Below, piece by piece: positions 1 to 9,078 of a DNA stretch of 64,000 nucleotides. Under the pieces are notes generated by a model. It worked only from the letters and a program-made list of their open reading frames with translations, searched no databases and was not told the DNA's origin. The DNA is from Pseudomonas sp. (GTDB lineage: Bacteria > Pseudomonadota > Gammaproteobacteria > Pseudomonadales > Pseudomonadaceae). The stretch's first letter is position 1; the number at the start of each line of letters is the position of its first letter. The DNA is taken from NCBI RefSeq assembly GCF_028293835.1, contig NZ_JAQGNX010000105.1, positions 1 through 64,000 on the forward strand, written 5' to 3'. A program made the position numbers and the translations under genes.

Positions 1-390
1 AAAGGCTCGATAGGCTACGTTGAATACACTTACTCATTGACCAACAAGATGAACTCGGCTCAGTTGAAAAACGCGGCTGGCAAGTTCATCGAGCCTAACG
101 CCAAAGCCTTTCAGGCCGCTGCTGACACTGCCGATTGGGCCAGCGCCAAAGACTTCAACGTGATCATGACCAACGCACCGGGCGACAGCGCATGGCCGAT
201 CACCGCGACTACCTGGATCATCATGTACAAAACACCGAAAGATGCCGAGCAAAGCAAAGCTGCGTTCGACTTCTTCAAATGGTCACTGGAAAAAGGCCAG
301 CAACAAGCCGCTGCTCTGGATTACGTTGCGCTTCCAGGTTCGCTGGTTGAGAAGATCGAAGGTTATTGGAAGTCCGACTTCAACCATTGA
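1..390 (+). CDS. pstS: Phosphate ABC transporter substrate-binding protein PstS, C-terminal part
   Basis: The reading frame is open from base 1, so the N-terminus and signal peptide lie outside the window. The visible 129 residues carry the typical C-terminal PstS pattern: GSIGYVEYTYS near the start, a WPIT segment, and then an acidic/aromatic helix ending in YWKSDFNH. PstS is the periplasmic orthophosphate receptor that delivers phosphate to PstCA. It is first in the pstSCAB operon, 60 bases ahead of pstC, with a strong hairpin in the gap. The call rests on sequence pattern and operon context; the paralogue type cannot be judged from a fragment. Confidence 0.93.
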   Translation, partial: KGSIGYVEYTYSLTNKMNSAQLKNAAGKFIEPNAKAFQAAADTADWASAKDFNVIMTNAPGDSAWPITATTWIIMYKTPKDAEQSKAAFDFFKWSLEKGQQQAAALDYVALPGSLVEKIEGYWKSDFNH

Positions 391-403
391 TCTGAAGCCT
401 TTG

Positions 404-444
404 GCTCCCTCTTGTCCCGCCATTGAGGTGGGATAGCAGGGAGC
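404..444 (+). promoter_or_regulatory. Intercistronic stem-loop between pstS and pstC covering the pstC ribosome binding site
   Basis: Perfect 7-base arms GCTCCCT (404-410) and AGGGAGC (438-444) enclose a second stem, TCCCGCC (415-421) with GGTGGGA (427-433, one G-U pair) and a 5-base loop. The AGGGAG of the outer arm is also the Shine-Dalgarno sequence of pstC, 7 bases before its GTG. Such hairpins after a binding-protein gene usually raise the ratio of receptor to membrane subunits; that role here is inference. Confidence 0.6.
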
Positions 445-450
445 ATCCTT

Positions 451-1461
451 GTGAGTGGACCTTTGATGACTGAACACACGCAAACCCTGTCCACGACTCA
501 TTCCAGCGTCGACAGCACCGGCGACAAGCGCGCCGCCCGCGATCAACGTCACGACCTGTGGTTTCGACGGACGATGATGGGTGCTGCGTTATTGGTGCTG
601 TTTTTGCTGGTCAGCATTGCCGGGTCCACGTTGTGGGGCGGCAGTCTGGCATTTAGAACGTTCGGCCTGGATTTCCTGACCAGCTCCGAATGGGATGTGG
701 TAAACGGCCACTTCGGCGCGGTGGTGCCCATTTACGGCACACTGGTTACGTCGTTTCTGGCCCTGTTGATCGCCGTGCCCGTAAGCTTCGGCATTGCGAT
801 TTTCCTGACTGAAGTTGCACCCCCTTGGTTGCGGATGCCGATTGCTTCGGCGGTCGAACTGCTGGCCGGGATTCCATCGATTATCTATGGCATGTGGGGG
901 CTGTTCGTGTTTGGCCCGTTCATGGCGCAATACCTGTCGCCCTGGATTAACGATTACCTGGGCGCACTGCCGTTGGTGGGGTCGTTGTTCCAGGGGCCGC
1001 CACTGGGTATCGGCATGCTCACTGCGGGTATTGTTCTGGCGATTATGATCATGCCGTTCATTACCTCGGTGATGCATGAAGTGTTTCGCAGTGTTCCCAC
1101 CACGCTCAAGGAGTCGGCCTACGCCCTGGGCAGCACGACGTGGGAAGTGGTCTGGGACATCGTCTTGCCTTACACCCGCTCAGCGGTGGTCGGCGGGGTG
1201 TTTCTCGGTTTGGGTCGCGCACTGGGCGAAACCATGGCGGTGACCTTCGTTTTGGGTAACGCCAACCAGTTCTCGGCTTCGCTGCTGATGCCCAGTAGCT
1301 CGATTGCCTCGGTGATCGCCAACGAGTTCAGCGAGGCCTACACCGACCTGCACCGTTCGGCATTGATTGCGCTGGGCTTCTTGCTGTTCGTCGTGACCTT
1401 CATCGTGCTGGCACTGGCACGGCTGATGCTGATGCGCCTTTCACGTAAGGAGGGGCTATGA
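451..1461 (+). CDS. pstC: Phosphate ABC transporter permease PstC
   Basis: 336 residues, a membrane-spanning permease subunit for high-affinity phosphate import. It has a charged cytoplasmic N-terminus (about 1-35), about six hydrophobic helices, and the permease EAA-type loop around residues 215-240 (KESAYALGSTTWEVVW). The size matches the compact E. coli-type PstC rather than the roughly 680-residue form that many Pseudomonas also carry, so this is probably the second, compact pst system. I chose GTG 451 because AGGGAG lies 7 bases upstream; ATG 466 is possible but has no good ribosome site. It overlaps pstA by four bases (ATGA). Confidence 0.93.
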   Translation: MSGPLMTEHTQTLSTTHSSVDSTGDKRAARDQRHDLWFRRTMMGAALLVLFLLVSIAGSTLWGGSLAFRTFGLDFLTSSEWDVVNGHFGAVVPIYGTLVTSFLALLIAVPVSFGIAIFLTEVAPPWLRMPIASAVELLAGIPSIIYGMWGLFVFGPFMAQYLSPWINDYLGALPLVGSLFQGPPLGIGMLTAGIVLAIMIMPFITSVMHEVFRSVPTTLKESAYALGSTTWEVVWDIVLPYTRSAVVGGVFLGLGRALGETMAVTFVLGNANQFSASLLMPSSSIASVIANEFSEAYTDLHRSALIALGFLLFVVTFIVLALARLMLMRLSRKEGL

Positions 1462-2354
1462 CCGACACTCACGAAACGCACAAAGGCAGCAGCGAGGCTC
1501 TTTATCGGCGCCGCAATCTCAAGAACTGGCTGGCGATGATTCTGAGCTGTGGCGCCACCTTGTTCGGCTTGCTGTGGCTGGTCTGGATTCTTCTCACCAC
1601 TGTCATCAACGGCTTCCAGGCGCTGAACCTGCGGTTGTTCACTCAAATGACCCCACCACCGGGTACCGAAGGTGGCTTGGCCAACGCGTTCTACGGCAGT
1701 GCGCTGATGTCTGGCATCGCCTTGTTGATCGGCACACCGATTGGTTTGATGGCGGGGATCTGGCTGGCCGAGTTTGCGCGCTATACGCGTCTGGGCACCA
1801 CCATCCGGTTTATCAACGACATCCTGTTGTCAGCGCCGTCCATCGTGTTGGGGCTGTTCATCTACACCGGAGTGATTCTGCCGCTGAACATGCTGACCAA
1901 CCACCAGGTTGGTTTCTCGGCCATTGCCGGAGCCTTGGCCTTGGCGCTCCTGGTGATTCCAGTGGTGGTACGCACCACGGACGAAATGCTTCAGTTGCAA
2001 CCTTCTACCATGCGCGAAGCCGCGTTGGCGTTGGGCGTGCCGCAATGGAAGTTGACCCTGCAAATTGTCCTTCGCGCGGCCAAGGCCGGTGTCGTTACCG
2101 GTGTGTTGCTGGCTCTGGCCCGGATCACCGGCGAAACCGCGCCGCTGTTGTTTACTGCATTCGGCAATCAGTTCTGGAGCAGTAACCTGCTCAAACCGAT
2201 TGCCAGCGTACCGGTGGTGATTTTCCAGTACGCCATGAGCCCTTTTGATGACTGGCATTCGCTGGCCTGGGCGGGCGCGTTGATCCTGACGCTGTTCGTG
2301 CTTGTCCTCAGCTTGCTGTCCCGTCTGATCCTTTTGCGCAATAGGTTGACCTGA
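1458..2354 (+). CDS. pstA: Phosphate ABC transporter permease PstA
   Basis: 298 residues, partner permease of PstC in the inner membrane. The N-terminal helix (about 25-50) is followed by a periplasmic stretch with [17 protein letters not shown], which is characteristic of PstA. An EAA loop ([20 protein letters not shown]) follows near 175-195. The ATG overlaps the pstC stop, and its own stop overlaps the pstB start (TGATG), so the three genes are translationally coupled. Confidence 0.95.
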   Translation: MTDTHETHKGSSEALYRRRNLKNWLAMILSCGATLFGLLWLVWILLTTVINGFQALNLRLFTQMTPPPGTEGGLANAFYGSALMSGIALLIGTPIGLMAGIWLAEFARYTRLGTTIRFINDILLSAPSIVLGLFIYTGVILPLNMLTNHQVGFSAIAGALALALLVIPVVVRTTDEMLQLQPSTMREAALALGVPQWKLTLQIVLRAAKAGVVTGVLLALARITGETAPLLFTAFGNQFWSSNLLKPIASVPVVIFQYAMSPFDDWHSLAWAGALILTLFVLVLSLLSRLILLRNRLT

Positions 2355-3133
2355 TGAATAACCTCGCCCTAGCCAACGAAAAAACCAAGATTCGCGTGCG
2401 CGACCTGGAATTCTTCTACAACGAACAACGCTCGCTGAAATCCATCAACATGGACATTCCCGAGAAGCGCATCACCGCAATCATTGGCCCGTCGGGCTGC
2501 GGGAAGTCCACGTTGCTCCGGGTCTTCAACCGTATTTATGCGATGTATCCCAAGCAGGAAGCCAAGGGTGAAGTGCTGCTCAACGGCGAGAATATTCTTG
2601 CCCCAGGTTATTCAATGAACCGGTTGCGCAGCCACGTCGGCATGGTTTTCCAGAAGCCGGTGCCGTTCCCGATGTCGATTTTCGACAACATTGCTTACGC
2701 CGTGCGCCACCACGAAAAGCTCACCCGCCGGGAGATGGAAGAGCGTGTCGAGCAGGCCCTGCATGGCGCGGCACTGTGGGACGAAGTCAAAGACAAGCTG
2801 AAAAATAGCGCCCAAAGCCTTTCCGGCGGTCAGCAGCAGCGCCTGTGCATTGCCCGTACCATCGCGTTGCGTCCGCAAGTGCTATTGCTCGACGAGCCGA
2901 CTTCAGCCCTCGACCCGATCTCCACCGGTCGTATCGAACAGTTGATCACCGACCTTAAAGAGCAGTTCACCGTGATCATCGTCACCCACAACATGCAGCA
3001 AGCGGCACGGGTATCGGATTACACCGCGTTCATGTTCATGGGCGAACTGATCGAACACGGCGACACCGACACCATCTTTACCAGACCCGGAAAAACCCAG
3101 ACCGAAGACTACATCACGGGTCGATTTGGTTAA
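2354..3133 (+). CDS. pstB: Phosphate ABC transporter ATP-binding protein PstB
   Basis: 259 residues, the ATPase of the Pst importer. Walker [10 protein letters not shown] is at 45-53, the Q-loop near 100, the signature LSGGQQQR at about 156-163, Walker [13 protein letters not shown] at 176-187 and the H-loop at VTHNMQQ. The phosphate-type feature [19 protein letters not shown] is present. Its last 20 bases overlap the 3' end of the convergent LysR gene. No phoU follows, which is unusual for a complete pst operon and means PhoU must be encoded elsewhere. Confidence 0.97.
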   Translation: MNNLALANEKTKIRVRDLEFFYNEQRSLKSINMDIPEKRITAIIGPSGCGKSTLLRVFNRIYAMYPKQEAKGEVLLNGENILAPGYSMNRLRSHVGMVFQKPVPFPMSIFDNIAYAVRHHEKLTRREMEERVEQALHGAALWDEVKDKLKNSAQSLSGGQQQRLCIARTIALRPQVLLLDEPTSALDPISTGRIEQLITDLKEQFTVIIVTHNMQQAARVSDYTAFMFMGELIEHGDTDTIFTRPGKTQTEDYITGRFG

Positions 3134-4082
3134 GGCTGCTTCCTACACTGATGGGCACTGCGATTGGCACCGGTGTCCGGTCGCTCATGAATGCCTCTAA
3201 CCTGCCGCGCAACCAGCGTTCGGCTGGATCGCTGTCGCTCAGGCTCAGCCAGACCATGGATAAGTCCAGCGTTGGGGTCACGAACGGCAGCGGCTCATCA
3301 GATAATCCCCTGGCGGCCGCTGCCATGGCCATCGAGGTGTAATCGGGCAAGCTCGCCAGCAAATCAGTACCGGCCATCAGTGCTGGCAATGTGCTGTACT
3401 GCGGGATTGATAACACCACATGCCGTTTGCGGCCGATTGCTCGCAGCCACTCATCGGAGAAACTGCTGATATTGGCGGTGTGCGAAACCACCACATGCGG
3501 GCGCGAACAATATTCGTCCAGGGTCAACGGTGTTGATGACTGGTCGGCGCGCAGCACGCGTGGGTGCATGGCGCGCAACTGCTTGCGCTTGGCGTTAGCC
3601 GGTAAATCTTCCGTGCGACTGATGCCCACGGTGATCTCACCGGACATCAATAATTCCGACATATTCCAGTGATCGACGTGTTTGACCACGATGACGATCA
3701 TCGGTGCTTCTATGCGGATCGCCCGCAACAGCGCAGGCAGCAGCCCATATTCGACGTCGTCAGACAGCCCGATGCGAAAGGTCATGGTGCTGTCGGCGGG
3801 ATTGAAATCACGCGTCAGGCTCAGCGCGGTGGACATGGCGTCCAGTGCCGGTGACAGGTGCTGAATGATCTCCAGTGCCCTGGCGGTGGGTTCCATGCGG
3901 TGTCCGACGCGAACGAATAACGGGTCATTCATCAGCGCCCGCAAGCGGTTAAGCGCGGCGCTGATGGTGGGTTGGCCGAGGAACAGTTTTTCGGCCGCAC
4001 GGGTTACGTTGCGCTCCTGCATGAGGGTCTCGAAAACCACCATCAAGTTGATGTCAGCCTTGCGCAATTCGTTGCGATTCAT
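3114..4082 (-). CDS. LysR-family transcriptional regulator
   Basis: About 322 residues. A winged HTH is at 9-66 ([27 protein letters not shown]), followed by a LysR substrate-binding domain. I chose ATG 4082, with AGGGGA 9 bases upstream; the open frame extends further, to 4217, without a ribosome site. The gene is divergent from the SDR gene at 4280, and a palindrome lies between them, so it may control that SDR/GH15 operon. That target is inference; the effector is unknown. The C-terminal end runs into pstB by 20 bases. Confidence 0.88.
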   Translation of the reverse strand: MNRNELRKADINLMVVFETLMQERNVTRAAEKLFLGQPTISAALNRLRALMNDPLFVRVGHRMEPTARALEIIQHLSPALDAMSTALSLTRDFNPADSTMTFRIGLSDDVEYGLLPALLRAIRIEAPMIVIVVKHVDHWNMSELLMSGEITVGISRTEDLPANAKRKQLRAMHPRVLRADQSSTPLTLDEYCSRPHVVVSHTANISSFSDEWLRAIGRKRHVVLSIPQYSTLPALMAGTDLLASLPDYTSMAMAAAARGLSDEPLPFVTPTLDLSMVWLSLSDSDPAERWLRGRLEAFMSDRTPVPIAVPISVGSSLNQIDP

Positions 4083-4108
4083 CGGTTGCCGTCCCCTGAA
4101 CATCCACC

Positions 4109-4128
4109 TTTGGCCAAATAGCCAAAAA
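4109..4128. promoter_or_regulatory. Candidate LysR operator between divergent genes
   Basis: A perfect 10-base palindrome TTTGGCCAAA (4109-4118) is part of a larger inverted repeat TTGGC-N6-GCCAA (4110-4125). It sits 27 bases upstream of the LysR start and about 150 bases from the SDR start. LysR regulators bind T-N11-A inverted repeats near their own promoters, so position and symmetry fit autoregulation; not proven. Confidence 0.4.
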
Positions 4129-4279
4129 CACGTGCGTGATGTAACACGGTAGTTTAGAAAGCTGGATGTCCTACCGTCTACCTCGGCTTTAGCAGGGGGA
4201 GCCATGTACCGGGCCAAATGAACTTACGGGTAGCCGCGCCGGTCAGCTTTTACAGGCTAACCGAGAGGCTGAATGACCC

Positions 4280-5080
4280 ATGCTTATTTCACTCAAACAG
4301 CAAGTCGCTCTGGTCACCGGTGCGAGTTCGGGCCTGGGGGCAGGTGCGGCGCGAGCCCTGGCGGCGGCGGGTGCGGCGGTCGTGATCAATTACAACTCCC
4401 ATGCGGAACCTGCCGAACAATTGGTGGACGAAATTCGTGCAGCGGGCGGCCAGGCCATTGCCATTGGCGCCGACGTTTCAAAGGAAGATCAGGTAGAACG
4501 CCTGTTTGCAGAAACCATTAAGGCGTTCGGTTATCTCGATATCCTCGTCGCGAACTCCGGGTTGCAGAAGGATTCGCCCATCACCGAGATGAGTTTGGAG
4601 CAATGGAACACCGTCATTGAGGTCAATCTTACCGGGCAGTTTTTATGTGCCAGGGCGGCTTTGCGCCAGTTCGCCAAACAGGGCGATCGGCCTGGCGTGT
4701 CCCGTGCGGTGGGAAAAATCATCCACATGAGCTCGGTCCATCAGCTTATTCCATGGGCCGGGCACGCCAATTATGCTGCCTCAAAAGGTGGCGTCGACCT
4801 GCTGATGCGCAGCATCGCGCAGGAAGTAGGACAGCAGCGTATTCGCGTCAACAGTATTGCGCCGGGGGCCATTCATACTGCGATCAATGAGGCGGCCACT
4901 CAGGGCCCGGCGCTGGAAAAGCTTCTGAAGCTGATTCCCTATGGTCGGGTCGGCGATGCTGAGGATGTGGCCAACGCGGTGGTGTGGCTGGCCTCGGACG
5001 CTTCTGATTACGTCCATGGCACCACGCTGTTTATCGACGGCGGGATGAGCCTGTACCCGGAGTTCCGCGACAATGGTTGA
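4280..5080 (+). CDS. Short-chain dehydrogenase/reductase, glucose 1-dehydrogenase-like
   Basis: 266 residues, NAD(P)-dependent oxidoreductase of the classical SDR family. It has the nucleotide-binding TGASSGLGAG (13-22), the NSG motif (92-94), catalytic Ser 151/152 and YAASK with Tyr165 and Lys169. The C-terminus has the IDGGMSLYPEF pattern common in glucose 1-dehydrogenases. Its stop overlaps the start of the GH15 gene by 8 bases, so both products are made together. This suggests that glucose released by the GH15 enzyme, or a related sugar, is the substrate. The substrate is inference; SDR specificity cannot be read from motifs. Confidence 0.85.
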   Translation: MLISLKQQVALVTGASSGLGAGAARALAAAGAAVVINYNSHAEPAEQLVDEIRAAGGQAIAIGADVSKEDQVERLFAETIKAFGYLDILVANSGLQKDSPITEMSLEQWNTVIEVNLTGQFLCARAALRQFAKQGDRPGVSRAVGKIIHMSSVHQLIPWAGHANYAASKGGVDLLMRSIAQEVGQQRIRVNSIAPGAIHTAINEAATQGPALEKLLKLIPYGRVGDAEDVANAVVWLASDASDYVHGTTLFIDGGMSLYPEFRDNG

Positions 5081-6896
5081 TAGAAACGAAGCGCAAAGCC
5101 CTATCGAGAACCACGGGATTATCGGCGATATGCGCAGCGCGGCGTTGGTCGCAGACACCGGCAGTATTGATTTCTGTTGCTGGCCGGATTTTGACAGCCC
5201 ATCCATCTTCACCGCGCTGCTTGATAGCCCGCAGGCCGGCATTTTTCAGCTGGCGCCGGACTTGCCCGACGCCCGCCGGCAACAAATCTATCTGCCAGAA
5301 ACCAATATCCTGCAAACTCGATGGATTGCAGAAGAGGCGGTGATCGAAGTCACTGACCTGATGCCCATCGCCCACAGCGAAGATGATCTGCCGCGAATCG
5401 TGCGTCGGATCAACGTGCGCTATGGCCGGGCGATGATTCACCTGCGCTGCGCGGTGCGGCTGGATTACAGCCGGGCACCCACCGAAGCGCGTATGGACGG
5501 CGAAGACGTATGTTTTTCTGCGCCAGGCCAGCCGGGGATGCGTTTATCCGGGACCCAGCCGATGCAGCTCGACGGCCATAGCGCCGTAGCCGAGTTTGAA
5601 CTGAAACAGGGCGAGTTCGTCGAGTTCATCCTCGGCGGGGTAGACGATCCGGAAATTGATGCCGGGAAATGCCAGCGCTACATGGATGAGACCTTAAGTT
5701 TTTGGCGCAATTGGAGCGCCAAGTCCAATTACCGTGGACGTTGGCGTGAAACGGTACACCGTTCGGCCTTGGCCTTGAAGCTGCTGACGTCACGCAAGCA
5801 CGGCGGCATCGTTGCCGCCGCGACCTTTGGCTTGCCGGAAACTACGGGCGGCACCCGCAATTGGGATTATCGCTACACCTGGATTCGCGACGCGTCTTTC
5901 ACGGTGTACGCTTTTATGCGTCTGGGTCACATCGATGAAGCCAATGCTTTTATGCATTGGATTCGGGCCCGTATGGGCGATTGCTGCGACGACTCGCAGG
6001 ATCTCGGGATTCTCTATGCCTTCGACGGTCACGAGAAGCTGCCTGAAGAAGAGCTCACGCATTTGTCAGGTTATGGCGGCGCCACCCCCGTGCGCATCGG
6101 CAATGACGCCTATAAACAGACCCAGCTGGATATCTACGGCGAGCTGATGGATGCGGTGTACCTGGCCAATAAATACGGCGAGGCGATTTCCTACGATGGT
6201 TGGAAAAATGCCACGCGTCTGGTGGACCAAGTGTGTGAGAAGTGGCGAGAAAAGGATGTGGGTATCTGGGAAATGCGCGGCCAGGATCAGCATTTTTTGC
6301 ATTCTCGCCTGATGTGTTGGGTCGCGCTGGACCGAGCCTTGCGCCTGGCCTTCAAGCGTTCGCTGCCGGCACCGTTTGATCGTTGGGACAAAGAACGCCA
6401 AGCGATTCACGACGATATCTGGAAGAACTTCTGGAACGAGGACCTTGGGCATTTCGTCCAGCACATTGGCAGTCGCAACCTGGATGCGTCGATGTTGTTA
6501 ATGCCACTGGTGCGCTTCGTCGGTGCCAGTGACCCCCGTTGGTTGTCGACACTGGAGGCCATTGGGGGACATCTGGTGCGTGACGGCATGGTCTATCGCT
6601 ACCGTCACGATGAAGTGTCCGACGATGGGCTGGGCGGGGAAGAGGGCGCGTTTACTGCCTGTTCGTTCTGGTACGTCGAGTGCCTGGCCCGTGCGGGTCG
6701 AGTTGAGCAGGCGCACCTGGAGTTTGAACAACTGTTGCGCTATGCCAATCCGTTGGGGTTATACGCAGAGGAGTTTGACACCCATGGCCGCCACCTGGGC
6801 AACACCCCCCAAGCGTTGAGTCACCTGGCGTTGATCAGCGCAGCCAGTTTTCTCGATCGCAAACTGGACCATGACGACACGCAGTGGCAGCCGTAA
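5073..6896 (+). CDS. Glycoside hydrolase family 15 protein (glucoamylase/trehalase-like)
   Basis: 607 residues, no signal peptide, so cytoplasmic. The first ~190 residues resemble the beta-sandwich N-terminal domain of bacterial GH15 proteins (IENHGIIGDMRSAALV). The (alpha/alpha)6 catalytic domain follows, with the family motif RYTWIRDASFT at about 267-277 and the later GGEEGAFTACSFW, which supplies a catalytic Glu. Bacterial members hydrolyse alpha-glucosidic bonds of maltooligosaccharides or trehalose. It overlaps the upstream SDR gene by 8 bases and is followed 43 bases later by a DUF2945 gene, suggesting one operon. The exact substrate is unassigned. Confidence 0.88.
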   Translation: MVDRNEAQSPIENHGIIGDMRSAALVADTGSIDFCCWPDFDSPSIFTALLDSPQAGIFQLAPDLPDARRQQIYLPETNILQTRWIAEEAVIEVTDLMPIAHSEDDLPRIVRRINVRYGRAMIHLRCAVRLDYSRAPTEARMDGEDVCFSAPGQPGMRLSGTQPMQLDGHSAVAEFELKQGEFVEFILGGVDDPEIDAGKCQRYMDETLSFWRNWSAKSNYRGRWRETVHRSALALKLLTSRKHGGIVAAATFGLPETTGGTRNWDYRYTWIRDASFTVYAFMRLGHIDEANAFMHWIRARMGDCCDDSQDLGILYAFDGHEKLPEEELTHLSGYGGATPVRIGNDAYKQTQLDIYGELMDAVYLANKYGEAISYDGWKNATRLVDQVCEKWREKDVGIWEMRGQDQHFLHSRLMCWVALDRALRLAFKRSLPAPFDRWDKERQAIHDDIWKNFWNEDLGHFVQHIGSRNLDASMLLMPLVRFVGASDPRWLSTLEAIGGHLVRDGMVYRYRHDEVSDDGLGGEEGAFTACSFWYVECLARAGRVEQAHLEFEQLLRYANPLGLYAEEFDTHGRHLGNTPQALSHLALISAASFLDRKLDHDDTQWQP

Positions 6897-6939
6897 AGGT
6901 CCTTCAGCGTCTTAATAATAAGGAAAAAAGGAGACAGTC

Positions 6940-7158
6940 ATGAGCCACACCTTCAAGGTCGGCGACCACGTGCGCTGGAATTCCGAAGCCGGTCACATCA
7001 TCGGCAAGGTCACTAAAGTGCACGTGGCGGAAGTCGAGTTCATGGGCCGCACTCGGCATGCTTCCGAAGAGCATCCGCAATACGAAGTCAAAAGCGACAA
7101 GACCGGGCACTTGGCGATGCACAAGGAAGAGGCCCTGGAACGGGTGGCGAATATGTAG
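6940..7158 (+). CDS. DUF2945 / hypervirulence-associated TUDOR-domain small protein
   Basis: 72 residues covering the whole DUF2945 (HVA1 TUDOR) fold: FKVGDHVRWNSEAGHIIGKV at the start and YEVKSDKTGHLAMHKEEAL at the end. The ATG has a clear AGGAGA 7 bases upstream. The molecular function of the family is not known; members often sit among stress genes. Co-orientation with the SDR/GH15 genes suggests co-expression. Confidence 0.87.
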   Translation: MSHTFKVGDHVRWNSEAGHIIGKVTKVHVAEVEFMGRTRHASEEHPQYEVKSDKTGHLAMHKEEALERVANM

Positions 7159-7162
7159 GGGA

Positions 7163-7190
7163 TCGCTTCGCCGACACGTTGGCTTCTACA
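7163..7190. repeat. Half of a REP palindrome
   Basis: The segment resembles the right arm of the REP units found elsewhere in the window (tcgccaacacgttggctcctaca, here with mismatches) but has no left arm. It lies between DUF2945 and the norR-like gene. Confidence 0.55.
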
Positions 7191-7283
7191 AGGTATGTTC
7201 CCGGCGTCGGCCCTGGTTGCTATTTTTCCGTGTCATTTTGATAATGCGAGCGCGGTCCTGATGACCACACTCATGGAGTCATT

Positions 7284-8834
7284 ATGACCAATCCGTTATT
7301 GCTTGCGCTGGTGCCGTTGGTGGCTGATCTGTCCCGGGAACTGCCCGACCATGAGCGCTATCGACGACTGCTGTATTCGTTACGTCAATTGCTGCCGTGC
7401 GATGCGGTGGCGTTGCTCAAGCTTGAGGGTGATGTGCTGGTGCCGCTGTCGGTGGAGGGCTTGAGTCCCGATACCTTGGGCCGACGCTTCAAGGTTGAAG
7501 AACATCCGCGACTGAAAATTCTTTTGCAAAACCGTGGCCCGACACGCTTTTCTGCTGACTGCGGCTTGCCCGATCCCTACGATGGCCTGGTCGAAGATCA
7601 CCAGGGACATCTTGAGGTCCACGATTGCCTTGGCTGTCCGCTCTTTCTTCAGGACAAGCCCTGGGGCCTGATCACCCTGGATGCCCTGGACCCCTCGACC
7701 TTTGGCCGAGTCGATCTGGATAACCTTGAAGCGTTTGCCAGCCTGGCTGCGGCCACGGTGATGGCCAGCGAGCGGATCAATCAGCTGGCGCGTAATTTTG
7801 AAGACCAGCGTCAATTGGCCGAGGTCTACAAACGCGCAGCGGGCGGACGCGGGCCACGGGAATTAATCGGCCAAAGTCCCGTGCACAAGCGTATGCAGCA
7901 AGAAATACACCTGGTGGGTAACAGCGCGTTATCGGTGTTGATCACCGGCGAAACCGGTGTTGGCAAGGAGTTGGTTGCCGAAGCGATCCATCTACAATCG
8001 CCTCGGGCGCACAAACCCCTGATCAGCCTGAACTGCGCGGCGTTGCCTGAGTTACTGGTCGAAAGCGAACTGTTTGGCCACGTCAAAGGCGCGTTTTCCG
8101 GTGCAGTCAATGGGCGCAGCGGCAAGTTTGAACTTGCCCACGGTGGGACTATTTTTCTCGACGAGGTCGGCGAACTGCCGCTGGCGGTTCAGGCGAAACT
8201 GCTACGGGTATTGCAGAGCGGTCAATTGCAGCGGGTCGGCTCTGATCAGGAGCACCATGTTGACGTGCGGATCATTGCGGCGACCAACCGCGACCTCGCC
8301 GACGAGGTGCGCGCGGGGCGTTTTCGCGCGGACCTTTACCACCGCTTGAGCGTGTACCCGTTGCGCGTGCCGCCGTTGCGAGAACGCGGGCGGGACGTGC
8401 TGTTGTTGGCCGGGTTTTTCCTTGAAGAGAACCGCGCGCGTATGGGCCTGCGCAGTTTGCGCATAAACCCGGAGGCGCAAAAATTACTGGTGGGTTATGC
8501 ATGGCCGGGTAATGTTCGCGAGCTGGAACACCTGATCAGCCGCGCCACGCTCAAGGCGCTTTCAACCCACGCGGAACGGCCGCGTATCCTGACTATTGAT
8601 GCGCAGTCATTGGGGATGGAAACGCAACCTGTGCACGTTGAACCGGACTTGCAGCGGGACACGCCAAGGGTCAAACAGGGCGAAGGGCTAAAGGAGTCTG
8701 TGGACGCTTATCAGAAGGCATTGATCAGCGAGGCGCTGAATCGGCACCAAGGTAAGTGGGCCGACGTCGCCCGCGAGTTGAATATTGATCGAGCCAACCT
8801 CAGTCGCCTGGCAAAACGCCTGGGCATTCGCTGA
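7284..8834 (+). CDS. norR: NorR-type nitric-oxide-responsive sigma54 activator (variant GAFSGA loop)
   Basis: 516 residues. An N-terminal GAF domain (about 20-165) carries Asp97, Asp100, His113, Cys115 and Asp133 at spacings like the non-heme iron site of E. coli NorR. The AAA+ domain has Walker A GETGVGKE (222-229) and Walker B GTIFLDEV (288-295). The sigma54-contacting loop reads GAFSGA (269-274) instead of GAFTGA. A Fis-type HTH lies at the C-terminus (WADVARELNIDRANLSRLAKRLG). NorR proteins sense NO and activate NO-detoxification genes. No norVW, hmp/fhp or norCB is adjacent, so the target is distant or the effector differs. The symbol is by similarity. Confidence 0.85.
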   Translation: MTNPLLLALVPLVADLSRELPDHERYRRLLYSLRQLLPCDAVALLKLEGDVLVPLSVEGLSPDTLGRRFKVEEHPRLKILLQNRGPTRFSADCGLPDPYDGLVEDHQGHLEVHDCLGCPLFLQDKPWGLITLDALDPSTFGRVDLDNLEAFASLAAATVMASERINQLARNFEDQRQLAEVYKRAAGGRGPRELIGQSPVHKRMQQEIHLVGNSALSVLITGETGVGKELVAEAIHLQSPRAHKPLISLNCAALPELLVESELFGHVKGAFSGAVNGRSGKFELAHGGTIFLDEVGELPLAVQAKLLRVLQSGQLQRVGSDQEHHVDVRIIAATNRDLADEVRAGRFRADLYHRLSVYPLRVPPLRERGRDVLLLAGFFLEENRARMGLRSLRINPEAQKLLVGYAWPGNVRELEHLISRATLKALSTHAERPRILTIDAQSLGMETQPVHVEPDLQRDTPRVKQGEGLKESVDAYQKALISEALNRHQGKWADVARELNIDRANLSRLAKRLGIR

Positions 8835-8845
8835 CGCATATTCGC

Positions 8846-8922
8846 GTAGGGGCCAACTTGTTGGCGAGACGCCATCATTGACCGGGCATCAAACCGCTTC
8901 GCCAACACGTTGGCTCCTATAC
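8846..8922. repeat. REP palindrome (gccaac/gttggc class)
   Basis: The left arm GTAGGGGCCAACTTGTTGGC and the right arm GCCAACACGTTGGCTCCTA face each other across about 35 bases. Each arm is itself a small hairpin. It lies 12 bases after the norR-like stop and may protect or terminate that transcript. Confidence 0.8.
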
Positions 8923-9078
8923 ATTGTTGGCATCCTGACACACTCATTCGATTGCAGTTAGTAAGCGTCTGTATCCACCTGAGTTGCTGTTATACCGCTT
9001 GGACATAACCATGGAATTTTTGCTAATCCCCAGAGGTCATTAAAAACTCTAGGATTGAGTTGATGAGGCCGCCGTTAG

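Noticed and set aside
58..252. Minus-strand open frame in pstS
   Set aside because: Antisense to an unmistakable pstS reading frame.
5031..5441. 136-codon minus-strand open frame inside the SDR/GH15 junction
   Set aside because: Antisense shadow of high-GC third positions in the GH15 gene; no domain or ribosome site.
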